A stretch of 12,504 bases of DNA, taken from Anaerolineae bacterium. Lineage in GTDB: Bacteria > Chloroflexota > Anaerolineae > B4-G1 > DUEL01. Position numbers and translations under genes: made by a program. The notes beneath the pieces were generated by a model. That model was not told the DNA's origin. It searched no databases and saw nothing but the letters and a program-made list of their open reading frames with translations. The DNA is taken from contig JAOZPF010000063.1 in the NCBI GenBank assembly GCA_029932895.1, positions 1 to 12,504 on the forward strand, written 5' to 3'. This document shows, in pieces, positions 1 through 7,148 of the stretch. Each line of letters begins with the position of its first letter. Within the stretch, counting starts at the first letter, position 1.

Positions 1-489
1 ACACTTGGGGTGCCCACGGGGCTTACCGCGTTCACAGGCGCCCTTATCCTGGCCTACATGGCCTTGCCCACCATCATCAGCGTGGCGGAGGATGCCCTTG
101 ATGCGGTGCCCAAGAGCTATCGCGATGCCGGCCTGGCGATGGGGGCGACGCAATGGCAGACTATCTGGCGGGTTGTGGTACCGGCGGCCCGCTCCGGCAT
201 CGTCACGGCGGTGATGTTGGGCATGGGCCGCGCCATCGGCGAGACGATGGCGGTGATGATGGTCACGGGCAACGCGGCGCGGATGCCGCTGGGCCTCGAT
301 TCGCTCTTCCGTCCCGTGCGCACGATGACCGCTACCATCGCTGCCGAAATGGGCGAGGTGGCACAGGGCAGTGTGCATTACCACGCCTTGTTTGGCATTG
401 GCGTCATTCTCTTTCTCATCACCTTTGCCATCAACCTTGCTGCTGCTTCGACCATCTTTAAGAAGCGGCGACGGGGAGGGTTGCGTTGA
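1..489 (+). CDS. pstC: PstC, phosphate ABC transporter permease (5'-truncated by the window edge)
   Basis: This is the C-terminal 162 residues of one of the two membrane permeases of the PstSCAB phosphate importer. The frame is open from base 1, so the start and N-terminal membrane segments lie upstream of the window. The GTG at 10 is internal. Visible features are the permease helix LAYMALPTIISVAED, then the cytoplasmic EAA-type loop that docks on the PstB ATPase (EDALDAVPKSYRDAGLAMGA). After these comes the PstC/PstA-conserved stretch MGRAIGETMAVMMVTGN and a last membrane helix (LFGIGVILFLITFAINLAA), ending in a basic tail KKRRRGG. The family is typically about 300 residues, so roughly half is present. 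Its TGA (487-489) overlaps an ATG that opens a heptamer repeat block before pstA. Family knowledge: PstC and PstA form the channel, and PstS, presumably encoded upstream, delivers phosphate. Confidence 0.95.
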   Translation, partial: TLGVPTGLTAFTGALILAYMALPTIISVAEDALDAVPKSYRDAGLAMGATQWQTIWRVVVPAARSGIVTAVMLGMGRAIGETMAVMMVTGNAARMPLGLDSLFRPVRTMTATIAAEMGEVAQGSVHYHALFGIGVILFLITFAINLAAASTIFKKRRRGGLR

Positions 490-493
490 TGGG

Positions 494-549
494 CAATGGG
501 CAATGGGCAATGAACAATGAACAATGGACAATGAACAATGGACAATGAA
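494..549 (+). repeat. Eight-copy CAATGRR heptamer tandem repeat between pstC and pstA
   Basis: Eight uninterrupted 7-bp units run from 494 to 549: CAATGGG twice, CAATGAA twice, then CAATGGA and CAATGAA alternating twice. Degenerate units flank them (TGATGGG at 487-493, overlapping the pstC stop, and CGATGCG at 550-556). Every unit carries an ATG, so start codons recur every 7 nt in rotating frames. This resembles the short tandemly repeated heptamers known from cyanobacteria and some other bacteria. The block fills nearly the whole pstC-pstA spacer. Confidence 0.9.
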
Positions 550-560
550 CGATGCGGCGT

Positions 561-566
561 GGAGGG
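561..566 (+). promoter_or_regulatory. Shine-Dalgarno deciding the pstA start
   Basis: GGAGGG lies 8 nt before the ATG at 575 and immediately after the heptamer block. No comparable site precedes the upstream in-frame ATGs at 524 and 545, which fall within the repeat units. This places the pstA start at 575. Confidence 0.7.
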
Positions 567-574
567 CGGTGTTG

Positions 575-1420
575 ATGGATAGGGTGCGGGTGCAGCGGTT
601 GGGATTCCTTCTCCTGGGCCTGGCGGCGCTGGTCGTGGTGTTGCCCATCCTGTTCGTCGTCGGCACCATTATCGTGCGCGGCGTGGGGGCGATCAGTTGG
701 GAGTTTTTGTTCACCGCGCCGCGCGACGGTATGAAAGCGGGCGGCATATTCCCCGCCATAGTCGGCACACTGTTGCTCACACTGGGCACGGCGCTGGCAG
801 CGATCCCGGTGGGCGTGGGCGGCGCTATCTACCTGGCCGAATACGCCCGCGACACCTGGCTCACCCGCGCCATCCGCCTGGCGATCATCAACCTGGCGGG
901 CATCCCCTCGGTGGTGTATGGCCTGTTCGGCCTGGGGTTGTTCGTCCTCTTTTTGCAGTTCGGCACCTCCATTGTCGCTGGGTCACTGACCCTGGCGATA
1001 ATGACTCTCCCCATCATCATCAGCGCCGCCGAGGAGGCGTTGCGGGCCGTGCCAACCGAGTTCCGCACCGTCAACGCCAGCCTGGGTGGCAGCCGCTGGC
1101 AGGCTATCCGCTACATTGTGTTGCCGCAAGCACTGCCCGGCATCATCACCGGCGTCCTTCTGGGGCTGTTGCGCGCCGCTGGTGAGACGGCCCCCATCCT
1201 GTTCACCGTCGCTGCCTTCTTCCTGCCCCGCCTGCCCCACTCCCCTCTCGACCAGACGATGGCCCTGCCTTACCATCTCTATGTCATCAGCACCCAGGTG
1301 CCGGGCATGCCCATCGGGATACAATACGGCACGGCGTTGGTGCTGCTTGCACTCGTCCTCTCGATGAACCTGGTGGCGACGCTGATCCGTAGCTATTTTC
1401 GCCGGAGGAGACAGTGGTGA
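575..1420 (+). CDS. pstA: PstA, phosphate ABC transporter permease
   Basis: PstA is the second membrane permease of the Pst phosphate importer. The protein has 281 residues, normal for PstA. It opens with a short basic N-terminus (MDRVRVQRLG) and a first membrane helix around residues 9-33, followed by the PstA-like periplasmic stretch WEFLFTAPRDGMKAGGIFPA. Further helices follow. The EAA-type coupling loop is EEALRAVPTEFRTVNASLGG, and next comes the conserved GLLRAAGETAPILFT. A last helix ends in the basic tail RSYFRRRRQW. ATG 575 is chosen over the in-frame ATG at 524 because it has GGAGGG 8 nt upstream. The 524 start would add 17 repeat-encoded polar residues (DNEQWTMND...) absent from the family. 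Its TGA overlaps the next ATG (TGATG), implying translational coupling to pstB1. Confidence 0.95.
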   Translation: MDRVRVQRLGFLLLGLAALVVVLPILFVVGTIIVRGVGAISWEFLFTAPRDGMKAGGIFPAIVGTLLLTLGTALAAIPVGVGGAIYLAEYARDTWLTRAIRLAIINLAGIPSVVYGLFGLGLFVLFLQFGTSIVAGSLTLAIMTLPIIISAAEEALRAVPTEFRTVNASLGGSRWQAIRYIVLPQALPGIITGVLLGLLRAAGETAPILFTVAAFFLPRLPHSPLDQTMALPYHLYVISTQVPGMPIGIQYGTALVLLALVLSMNLVATLIRSYFRRRRQW

Positions 1421-2184
1421 TGCCGGGAGAGCAGCCCAAGGTGCGCATCGAGAATGTGAGCTATGCCTATAGCTCCGGGCAAGCTTTGCGCAATGTGACC
1501 CTGGACATCCTGCCGCACAGCGTCACCGCCGTCTTTGGCCCGGCGGGCGGGGGCAAGACGACGCTGCTGCGGCTCATCAACCGGCTGAACGACTTTATCG
1601 CGGGGACGCAGATGTCGGGACGGATTCTGCTGGACGGGGTGGACATTTACGCCCCCAGCACCAACGTCACCCTGCTGCGGCGACGAGTGGGCATGGTCTT
1701 TGCTCTGCCCCTCCCCCTGCCCGGCACCATCCGCGAGAACGTGCTCTACGGTCCCCGCCTGGCTGGCATACGCGACCGCACCTGGTTGGAGCAGGCGCTC
1801 GTCCGCAGCCTCACCCAAGCTGCCCTGTGGGACGAGGTCAAGGACCGTATTGACGAGCCGGCCAACACCCTCTCCGGCGGGCAGCAACAACGGCTCTGCA
1901 TCGCCCGCAGCCTGGCCCTGGAACCAGAGGTCCTCCTGCTCGACGAGCCGACCTCCGGCCTCGACCCCATCTCCACCGGCAAGGTCGAGGCTTCGCTGCT
2001 GGAATTGAAGAAAGAGTACACCATCGTCATCGTCCCGCACAGCGTCCAGCAGGCCGCCCGTGTGGCTGACTATGCTGCCTTTTTCCTGATGGGCGAGCTG
2101 GTCGAACACCGCCTGGGGCGGGAGATATTCACCGCCCCCCGCGACCAGCGCACCGAGGATTACGTCACCGGACGCTTTGGATAG
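1420..2184 (+). CDS. pstB: PstB-type phosphate ABC transporter ATPase, copy 1 (altered Q-loop)
   Basis: This is a cytoplasmic ATPase of the Pst importer, 254 residues. Walker A is GPAGGGKTT (40-48), the signature is a canonical LSGGQ (151-155), Walker B is VLLLDEP with D175 and E176, and the H-loop is VPHSVQQAARV with H207. The C-terminal FTAPRDQRTEDYVTGRFG is typical of PstB. What is odd is the Q-loop. The usual VGMVFQ-PNPFP reads VGMVFALPLPLP, so the Q-loop glutamine is Ala95. Walker A and the H-loop surroundings also depart from the usual GPSGCGKST and VTHNMQQA. The neighbouring copy has a normal Q-loop but an altered signature. The start is taken as ATG 1420, which overlaps the pstA stop 9 nt after GGAGGAG (1404-1410). 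GTG 1414 and 1417 are in-frame alternatives. I infer it works as one half of a PstB1-PstB2 heterodimer. Confidence 0.92.
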   Translation: MPGEQPKVRIENVSYAYSSGQALRNVTLDILPHSVTAVFGPAGGGKTTLLRLINRLNDFIAGTQMSGRILLDGVDIYAPSTNVTLLRRRVGMVFALPLPLPGTIRENVLYGPRLAGIRDRTWLEQALVRSLTQAALWDEVKDRIDEPANTLSGGQQQRLCIARSLALEPEVLLLDEPTSGLDPISTGKVEASLLELKKEYTIVIVPHSVQQAARVADYAAFFLMGELVEHRLGREIFTAPRDQRTEDYVTGRFG

Positions 2185-2192
2185 GTTGCCCT

Positions 2193-2945
2193 ATGGCCAA
2201 GATCGTGGTACGACATCTCTACTTTTACTACGGCGACAACTGCGCTCTCTCTGACATCTCGATGACCATCCGGGAGCGCCAGATCACGGCGCTGATCGGC
2301 CCTTCTGGCTGCGGCAAGTCCACCTTCCTGCGCTGCCTCAACCGCATGAACGACACCATCCCCAACACCAGGATGGAAGGCCGGGTCTTGCTCGACGGGC
2401 AGGACATTTACAGCCCCGCCACCAATGTGGTGGATCTGCGGCGGCGGGTGGGGATGGTGTTCCAGCGCCCCAACCCCTTTCCCCAATCCGTCTTTGACAA
2501 CGTCGCTTTTGGCCCGCGCGTGCTCGGCCTGCACCGGGGTAACGACCTTGCCGACATCGTGGAGCAAAGTCTGCGCCGCGCGGCGCTGTGGGATGAGGTG
2601 AAGGACAACTTGCGCCAGGATAGTCTGGCTCTCTCTCTGGGGCAGCAGCAACGGCTCTGCATCGCCCGCGCCATCGCCGTCAGGCCGGAGGTCATATTGA
2701 TGGACGAACCATGCTCCGCTCTCGACCCCATCGCCACGTTAGAGATCGAAGAGTTGATGCAGCAGCTCAAGGAGAGATACAGTATCGTCATCGTCACCCA
2801 CAATATGCAGCAGGCGGCGCGCGTCTCTGAATGGACCGGCTTTTTCTGGCTCGGCGACCTGGTCGAGTTCGACCGCACCGAGGCGATCTTTACCCGCCCC
2901 AGTCAGCAGTTGACGGAGGAGTATATCACAGGACGGGCCGGATAG
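2193..2945 (+). CDS. pstB: PstB-type phosphate ABC transporter ATPase, copy 2 (altered signature motif)
   Basis: This is the second ATPase of the Pst importer, 250 residues, starting 8 bp after copy 1. Walker A is canonical, GPSGCGKST (36-44), as is the Q-loop VGMVFQRPNPFP with Q91. Walker B is VILMDEP with D171 and E172, the D-loop region is SALDPIA, and the H-loop is VTHNMQQAARV with H203. The C-terminus FTRPSQQLTEEYITGRAG is typical of the family. The deviation is in the ABC signature, which reads LSLGQ (147-151) where PstB proteins have LSGGQ. The third position is Leu instead of Gly. Only a weak ribosome site (AGG at 2183-2185) precedes ATG 2193, so translation may be coupled to copy 1. 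Two adjacent pstB genes also occur in Bacillus subtilis. The complementary motif defects here are the unusual part. Confidence 0.94.
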   Translation: MAKIVVRHLYFYYGDNCALSDISMTIRERQITALIGPSGCGKSTFLRCLNRMNDTIPNTRMEGRVLLDGQDIYSPATNVVDLRRRVGMVFQRPNPFPQSVFDNVAFGPRVLGLHRGNDLADIVEQSLRRAALWDEVKDNLRQDSLALSLGQQQRLCIARAIAVRPEVILMDEPCSALDPIATLEIEELMQQLKERYSIVIVTHNMQQAARVSEWTGFFWLGDLVEFDRTEAIFTRPSQQLTEEYITGRAG

Positions 2946-2957
2946 TGGAGGTGAGTT

Positions 2958-3650
2958 ATGACACGAGAAACGTTCGATCTGGAGTTGCAGCGACTGCAAG
3001 ATGAACTGCTGGCCCTGGGGAGCATGGTCGAGAGTGCCATCACCACGTCGGTGGAGGCGCTCAAACAGCGCGATTTTGAGGCCTCACGCCGCCTTATCGC
3101 CGACGACCGGCTGATCAATGAGAAGCGGTTCGCCCTCGAGTCCGATGCCCTCATCCTCATCGCCACCCAGCAGCCGATGGCTGGCGACCTGCGAACTATC
3201 GCTGCTGTGCTCGAGATCACCACCGAACTGGAGCGAATGGGCGACTATGCCAAGGGCATTGCCAAGATCAACTTGATGATCGGCGAGCAACCGCTGATCA
3301 AGCCCCTCATCGACCTGCCCAAGATGGCGGAAAAAGCGCGGTCGATGTTGCATCAGGCGTTGGATGCCTTTGTGCGGCGCGATGTCGAGTTGGCGCGAAC
3401 GATTCCGGTCCAGGATGACGAGGTGGATGCTCTCTACAACGCTATCTATCGCGAACTGATGGATTTCATCGTCGCCGACCAGAGCGTGACAGAGCAGGCC
3501 AACCACTTGCTCTGGGCGGCGCATAACCTGGAGCGCACAGCAGACCGGGTGACCAACATCTGCGAGCGCGTCCTCTTTACCGTCACCGGCGAGATGGTGG
3601 AACTGAACTCGGCGGAAGGGCGGCGCCGGACCCCCGAGTCCATCGCGTGA
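2958..3650 (+). CDS. phoU: PhoU, phosphate signalling regulator
   Basis: PhoU is a cytoplasmic helical protein that links Pst transporter activity to the PhoR/PhoB-type response and restrains phosphate uptake. It has 230 residues, close to the family's usual length, built as two repeated three-helix PhoU domains. Each repeat carries the acidic metal-binding signature: ELERMGDYA at 90-98 in the first and NLERTADRVTNICE at 190-203 in the second. The first domain also has the characteristic QPMAGDLRTIAAVLEITTEL. A strong Shine-Dalgarno (GGAGG, 2947-2951) sits 6 nt before ATG 2958, only 12 bp after the pstB2 stop. Its position as last gene of the pst cluster is the classical arrangement. No terminator is visible between it and the following gene. 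Confidence 0.95.
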   Translation: MTRETFDLELQRLQDELLALGSMVESAITTSVEALKQRDFEASRRLIADDRLINEKRFALESDALILIATQQPMAGDLRTIAAVLEITTELERMGDYAKGIAKINLMIGEQPLIKPLIDLPKMAEKARSMLHQALDAFVRRDVELARTIPVQDDEVDALYNAIYRELMDFIVADQSVTEQANHLLWAAHNLERTADRVTNICERVLFTVTGEMVELNSAEGRRRTPESIA

Positions 3651-3678
3651 CCGGCTCCGCTGTCTGGGGAATCGCAGC

Positions 3679-4725
3679 GTGAACCACCACCAGTTCTCCG
3701 ACCGGTTCCGCGCCCAGGCCCGCCGCCTGGGGTTCGACCTGGTGGGAATCTCCCCCGCCACCCCTCCTGCCACGCACCTGCAGGCGTACCGGGACTGGCT
3801 GGCGCGGGGCGACCACGGGGAGATGGGATATATGGCCCGCTCCGACCGGGTCGCACGGCGGGAGGACCCCTCCCTCATCTTGCCCGGCGCTCGCGCGGTG
3901 ATCTGCGTGGCGGTCAACTACTATCCCGGCCCGCCCCCTCCGCCCCCCGACGACCTTCCCCGCGGCCGCATCTCCGCCTATGCCTGGGGGACCGACTATC
4001 ACGACTGGATGCTGCCCCGCCTGGAGGAACTGGCCGTTTTCGTCCACGCCGAGACCGGAGCGGCCTACCGCGCCTACGTCGATACCGGGCCGGTGCTGGA
4101 GCGGGCCTTTGCTGCCCAGGCGGGACTGGGTTTCATTGGCAAGAACAGTTGCCTGATCCACCCCCGGCTGGGTTCCTGGCTCTTTCTCGGTGTGCTGCTG
4201 GTGGATGTGGACCTGCCACCTATGGCGATGCCATCGTTCCCTAGCTGCGGTACCTGCACGCGCTGTTTGGATGCTTGCCCCACGGGAGCGTTGGTGGCCC
4301 CTTACCACCTCGACGGACGCCGTTGCATCTCCTACCTCACCATTGAGCACAGGGGACCTATTCCCCTCCCCTTGCGCCCTCTGATGGGCAACTGGATCTA
4401 TGGCTGCGACCTCTGTCAGGAGGTCTGCCCCTGGCAGAGGTTCGCCCGCCCCACCGCCGTCGCCGCCTTTCGTCCCCCCTCGCTAGATGACGCCGCACCG
4501 TCGCTGCTCGACCTTCTGGCGCTGGACGAGGCTGGATTCCAGCGCCGCTTTCAGGACACGCCGCTGCTGCGCGTCGGGCGGGAGCGGCTGCTGCGCAACG
4601 TCGCCGTGGCGCTGGGCAACCTTGGCGACCCCCATGCCGTGGAACCCCTGACCGCGGCGCTGCATGACCCCGCGCCGCTGCTGCGCAGTCACGCCGCCTG
4701 GGCGCTGGAACAAATCGAGAGATAG
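3679..4725 (+). CDS. queG: QueG, epoxyqueuosine reductase
   Basis: QueG catalyses the last step of queuosine biosynthesis, cobalamin-dependent reduction of epoxyqueuosine to queuosine in the anticodon of GUN-reading tRNAs. The 348-residue protein starts at GTG (GGGGA 8 nt upstream). The N-terminal part is the cobalamin-binding reductase domain, and YVDTGPVLER carries Asp135, matching the proposed general-acid Asp134 of the Streptococcus thermophilus enzyme. GFIGKNSCLIHPRLGSW is typical of QueG. Two 4Fe-4S clusters are supplied by CGTCTRCLDACP (C190, C193, C196, C200) and by C216 together with CDLCQEVCPW (C243, C246, C250). The C-terminal ~55 residues look like HEAT repeats (NVAVALGNLGDPHAVEPLTA), as in structurally known QueG. 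It follows phoU by 28 bp without an evident promoter. Confidence 0.95.
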   Translation: MNHHQFSDRFRAQARRLGFDLVGISPATPPATHLQAYRDWLARGDHGEMGYMARSDRVARREDPSLILPGARAVICVAVNYYPGPPPPPPDDLPRGRISAYAWGTDYHDWMLPRLEELAVFVHAETGAAYRAYVDTGPVLERAFAAQAGLGFIGKNSCLIHPRLGSWLFLGVLLVDVDLPPMAMPSFPSCGTCTRCLDACPTGALVAPYHLDGRRCISYLTIEHRGPIPLPLRPLMGNWIYGCDLCQEVCPWQRFARPTAVAAFRPPSLDDAAPSLLDLLALDEAGFQRRFQDTPLLRVGRERLLRNVAVALGNLGDPHAVEPLTAALHDPAPLLRSHAAWALEQIER

Positions 4726-4726
4726 G

Positions 4727-5164
4727 ATGCCAATGAGGGAACGACATATTCGCCCTATCGCTATCTGCATCGTTGAGGATCGAGGACGACTGCTGGTATT
4801 CGCCGGTCACGATACCGTCACCGGGGAGCAGTTCTACCGCCCCCTGGGGGGCGGCATCGAGTTTGGCGAGACGGGGGTGCAGTGCGTCGTCCGCGAGATG
4901 CGCGAAGAGATCGGGGCCGAGCTGACACAAATCCGCTACCTGGGCCTGATTGAGAATATCTTTACCTGTGATGGCGTCGAGGGGCACGAGATCGTGCTGG
5001 TCTACCGCGCCGACCTGGTCCGGCTGGAGCAGTACCGCCAGGAACCAATACGGGTCGACGAGAACGGCGAGACGATATGGGCCTGGTGGGTGCCGCTCGC
5101 CGATTTCCGGAACGGCCAAAAACTCCTGGTGCCGCCTGAGCTGTTGGACTTGATGGGTGAATGA
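4727..5164 (+). CDS. Nudix hydrolase, substrate unknown
   Basis: A 145-residue single-domain Nudix protein, which would hydrolyse a nucleoside diphosphate linked to some moiety X. Residues 42-64 match the Nudix box GX5EX7REUXEEXGU exactly. The key residues are G42, E48, R56, E57, E60, E61 and G63, which bind the catalytic divalent metal. Around it are the usual N-terminal strand (RPIAICIVEDRGRLLVFAGH) and a C-terminal beta region ending WAWWVPLADFRNGQ. Nothing visible fixes the substrate. ATG 4727 begins one base after the queG stop, and ATG 4733 is an equally possible start. A longer in-frame opening back to 4664 lies inside queG and would add non-Nudix sequence, so it was not used. The tight packing suggests co-transcription with queG. 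Confidence 0.9.
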   Translation: MPMRERHIRPIAICIVEDRGRLLVFAGHDTVTGEQFYRPLGGGIEFGETGVQCVVREMREEIGAELTQIRYLGLIENIFTCDGVEGHEIVLVYRADLVRLEQYRQEPIRVDENGETIWAWWVPLADFRNGQKLLVPPELLDLMGE

Positions 5165-5205
5165 ATGAGGCGTGGTAGGGGCATCTGCTGTGTGTGCGCC
5201 CACTC

Positions 5206-5233
5206 TTGACGTCCGGAGCGATTGCGGTAGTAT
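5206..5233 (+). promoter_or_regulatory. Sigma70-like promoter for apgM
   Basis: TTGACG (5206-5211, 5 of 6 consensus) and TAGTAT (5228-5233, 4 of 6) are separated by 16 bp. This lies in the 97-bp gap after the Nudix gene and about 28 nt before the apgM start codon. It would make apgM independent of the upstream genes. Confidence 0.55.
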
Positions 5234-5261
5234 AGGGCCAAAGGCGGGAGAAGGAGGCGGA

Positions 5262-6470
5262 ATGGATCAACTGGAATGGATTCGCGGGCTGGTTATAGAT
5301 GCCGAGACCAAGATACTCCTCGTCGTGATGGACGGCCTCGGCGGACTGCCGCTGACCCCCGGTGGCCCCACGGAACTGGAGGCCGCCCACACGCCCAACC
5401 TGGACGCGCTGGCGGCAGGTTCGATCTGTGGTATGAGCACTCCCATCGCGCCGGGCATCACCCCCGGCAGCGGGCCTGGTCACCTGGCGCTCTTTGGTTA
5501 TGACCCGCTGCGCTACGAGATCGGGCGCGGCGTGCTGGAGGCACTGGGCATCGGTTTCGACCTGCAGCCGCAGGATGTCGCCGCGCGGGGGAATTTTTGC
5601 TCCCTGGACCCCGAGAGTGGGGTGATCACCGACCGGCGTGCCGGTCGCATCCCCACCGCGATCGGGGCGCGGCTGTGCGAAAAGCTGCGCGCTATTCAAC
5701 TGCCCGGCGTCGAGACCTTTGTTGAGCCGGTGAAGGAATATCGCTTTGCCCTGGTTCTGCGCGGGGAGGGGCTGGAGGACGGTCTCACCGAGACCGACCC
5801 CCAGCAGGTAGGGGTGCCACCCCTGCCTGTGGAGCCCACCCGGCCCGAGGCCGCCCCCACAGCCGACCTGCTCAACAAGTGGTTAGCCGAGGCCCGCCAA
5901 CTCCTGGCTGACGAGTACCCGGCCAACGGCTGCAATCTGCGCGGGATCGCCAAGGACCCCGGCCTGCCCAAGATGGAGGAACTCTATGGCCTGCGCTGCG
6001 GGGCCATCGCCACCTATCCCATGTATCGCGGCGTGGCCAAACTGGCCGGGATGACGGTCCTCCCCACCGGTGAGAGCATTGAGGACGAGGTGGCAACGCT
6101 CAAAGCACATTGGAAAGATTATGACTTTATCTTTTTCCACGTCAAAAAGACCGACAGCGCGGGGGAGGACGGGGACTTTGCGCGTAAGGCGGAGGTGATC
6201 GAACACTTTGACCGGCTGCTGCCCGAGATATTGGCCCTGCAGCCGGACGTGGTCATCATCACCGGTGACCACTCCACCCCTGCCCGTTGGAAAGCCCACT
6301 CCTGGCACGAGCTGCCGCTTCTCCTCTGGTCACGGTACATCCGGCCGGATGGGGTGACTGCCTTTGGCGAGCGGCCCTGTATGCAGGGCGGGTTGGGCCA
6401 CATTCACCACACCGACCTGATCAGGCTGGCGATGGCCAACGCGGGGCGACTGGTCAAGTTTGGGGCGTGA
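5262..6470 (+). CDS. apgM: Archaeal-type 2,3-bisphosphoglycerate-independent phosphoglycerate mutase
   Basis: This enzyme interconverts 3- and 2-phosphoglycerate in glycolysis and gluconeogenesis. It is the short, ApgM-type member of the alkaline phosphatase superfamily and is cytoplasmic. It has 402 residues, as expected for ApgM. The metal-binding Asp24 lies in LLVVMDGLGG. The Ser nucleophile is in PGSGPGHLALFGYDP (Ser70). Other metal-site regions are FFHVKKTDSAGEDGDFARK, ITGDHSTP and GHIHHTD near the C-terminus. The start is ATG 5262, preceded by AAGGAGG (5251-5257). A longer opening from a GTG at 5172 would read through the promoter region and encode non-family sequence. The gene ends by overlapping 17 bp with the convergent gene on the other strand, leaving no separate intergenic terminator. 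Confidence 0.93.
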   Translation: MDQLEWIRGLVIDAETKILLVVMDGLGGLPLTPGGPTELEAAHTPNLDALAAGSICGMSTPIAPGITPGSGPGHLALFGYDPLRYEIGRGVLEALGIGFDLQPQDVAARGNFCSLDPESGVITDRRAGRIPTAIGARLCEKLRAIQLPGVETFVEPVKEYRFALVLRGEGLEDGLTETDPQQVGVPPLPVEPTRPEAAPTADLLNKWLAEARQLLADEYPANGCNLRGIAKDPGLPKMEELYGLRCGAIATYPMYRGVAKLAGMTVLPTGESIEDEVATLKAHWKDYDFIFFHVKKTDSAGEDGDFARKAEVIEHFDRLLPEILALQPDVVIITGDHSTPARWKAHSWHELPLLLWSRYIRPDGVTAFGERPCMQGGLGHIHHTDLIRLAMANAGRLVKFGA

Positions 6471-7146
6471 GCGGGCGATTGGTCAGCTTGGACCACAGGA
6501 GGGCGATGCCGCCGACGGCGACCGCCTGCGCCACTAGCAGCCCGACGATGACCCCGCCTACATCTTGCCAGAAGCGGACGGGGTAGAGGCGGATGAGGGT
6601 GTCGGAGTAGGGAAAGGTCCAGGTGCCAGGCGGGAAAAAGAGCTCGTGGAAGCCGGTGAAAAAGACATCCCACTGGGTCAGCATCAGTGCGCCCACCCCT
6701 GCCAGAAGCCCCAGTGTGAGCAGGCTTCCGCCCAAGAGCGCCACCGGTGCGCGGGCGCGCCAGCGCGCTCGCGCCGTCAGGATAGCCACCCCACCGACCA
6801 CGGCCAACCCTGCCGCCACCCCCGCCCCCAGCAGCCGCCAGAGAACCCGCTTTACATCCACCATATGTTGCAGTTCCGCCTGATTAAAGGCCGGTTCCCC
6901 TCCGATTTCCAACTCCCCCAGCAGGTCTATCCTCGCCCCCGTCACCAAATAGTCCACACAGACCTCGGCCAGCCTGGTTCGCTCCGCCGTGGTGAGGCCG
7001 TAGGGGTCGGGGGGAAAGTCGGCTTTGCTGTATTCCCAGCGGACCAGCCAATGGCCGGTGGTGATGCGCAGGCTGGTGGTCAGGAGTGCCAGCGGCAGGG
7101 CCAACACGATCAGCGCGTGTACAAAACGGGGCCAGAAACGATGCAT
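6454..7146 (-). CDS. DUF1461 / TIGR01906-type integral membrane protein
   Basis: A 230-residue membrane protein of unknown function. Four hydrophobic segments are visible, near residues 8-28, 102-123, 134-156 and 196-219. A polar extracytoplasmic-type loop (about 29-100) lies between the first two. The short motif FHELFFPPGTWTFPYSD before the last helix, followed by LIRLYPVRFW, is what I recognise from the DUF1461 family, known mainly from Gram-positive bacteria. No biochemical role is established for the family. On the minus strand, GAGGAG (plus-strand 7153-7158) lies 6 nt before the ATG, inside the end of the upstream gene. The start codon comes 2 bp after that gene's TAA, so the two are very probably co-transcribed. 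The 3' end overlaps apgM. Confidence 0.8.
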   Translation of the reverse strand: MHRFWPRFVHALIVLALPLALLTTSLRITTGHWLVRWEYSKADFPPDPYGLTTAERTRLAEVCVDYLVTGARIDLLGELEIGGEPAFNQAELQHMVDVKRVLWRLLGAGVAAGLAVVGGVAILTARARWRARAPVALLGGSLLTLGLLAGVGALMLTQWDVFFTGFHELFFPPGTWTFPYSDTLIRLYPVRFWQDVGGVIVGLLVAQAVAVGGIALLWSKLTNRPLTPQT

Positions 7147-7148
7147 CT

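Noticed and set aside
489..548. 19-codon leader peptide gene starting at the ATG overlapping the pstC stop
   Set aside because: It consists wholly of heptamer repeats and any similar block would produce such a frame. It is mentioned in the repeat finding but not called as a gene.
494..549. CRISPR-like array
   Set aside because: The units are 7 bp, directly adjacent and without spacers, so this is a simple tandem repeat.
524..574. N-terminal extension of pstA from ATG 524
   Set aside because: The extension is encoded by heptamer repeat units and has no ribosome site, whereas ATG 575 has GGAGGG at 8 nt and gives the normal family length.
5172..5203. GTGG...CCAC imperfect stem after the Nudix gene as a terminator
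   Set aside because: Only about 4 paired bases are continuous, there are internal mismatches, and no T-run follows.
3084..5203. Several 200-280-codon minus-strand frames opposite phoU, queG and the Nudix gene
   Set aside because: Each overlaps a plus-strand gene with clear catalytic motifs, and their translations show no conserved domains.
5172..5261. N-terminal extension of apgM from GTG 5172
   Set aside because: It would cross the promoter at 5206-5233. The added residues do not resemble the family, and AAGGAGG marks ATG 5262.
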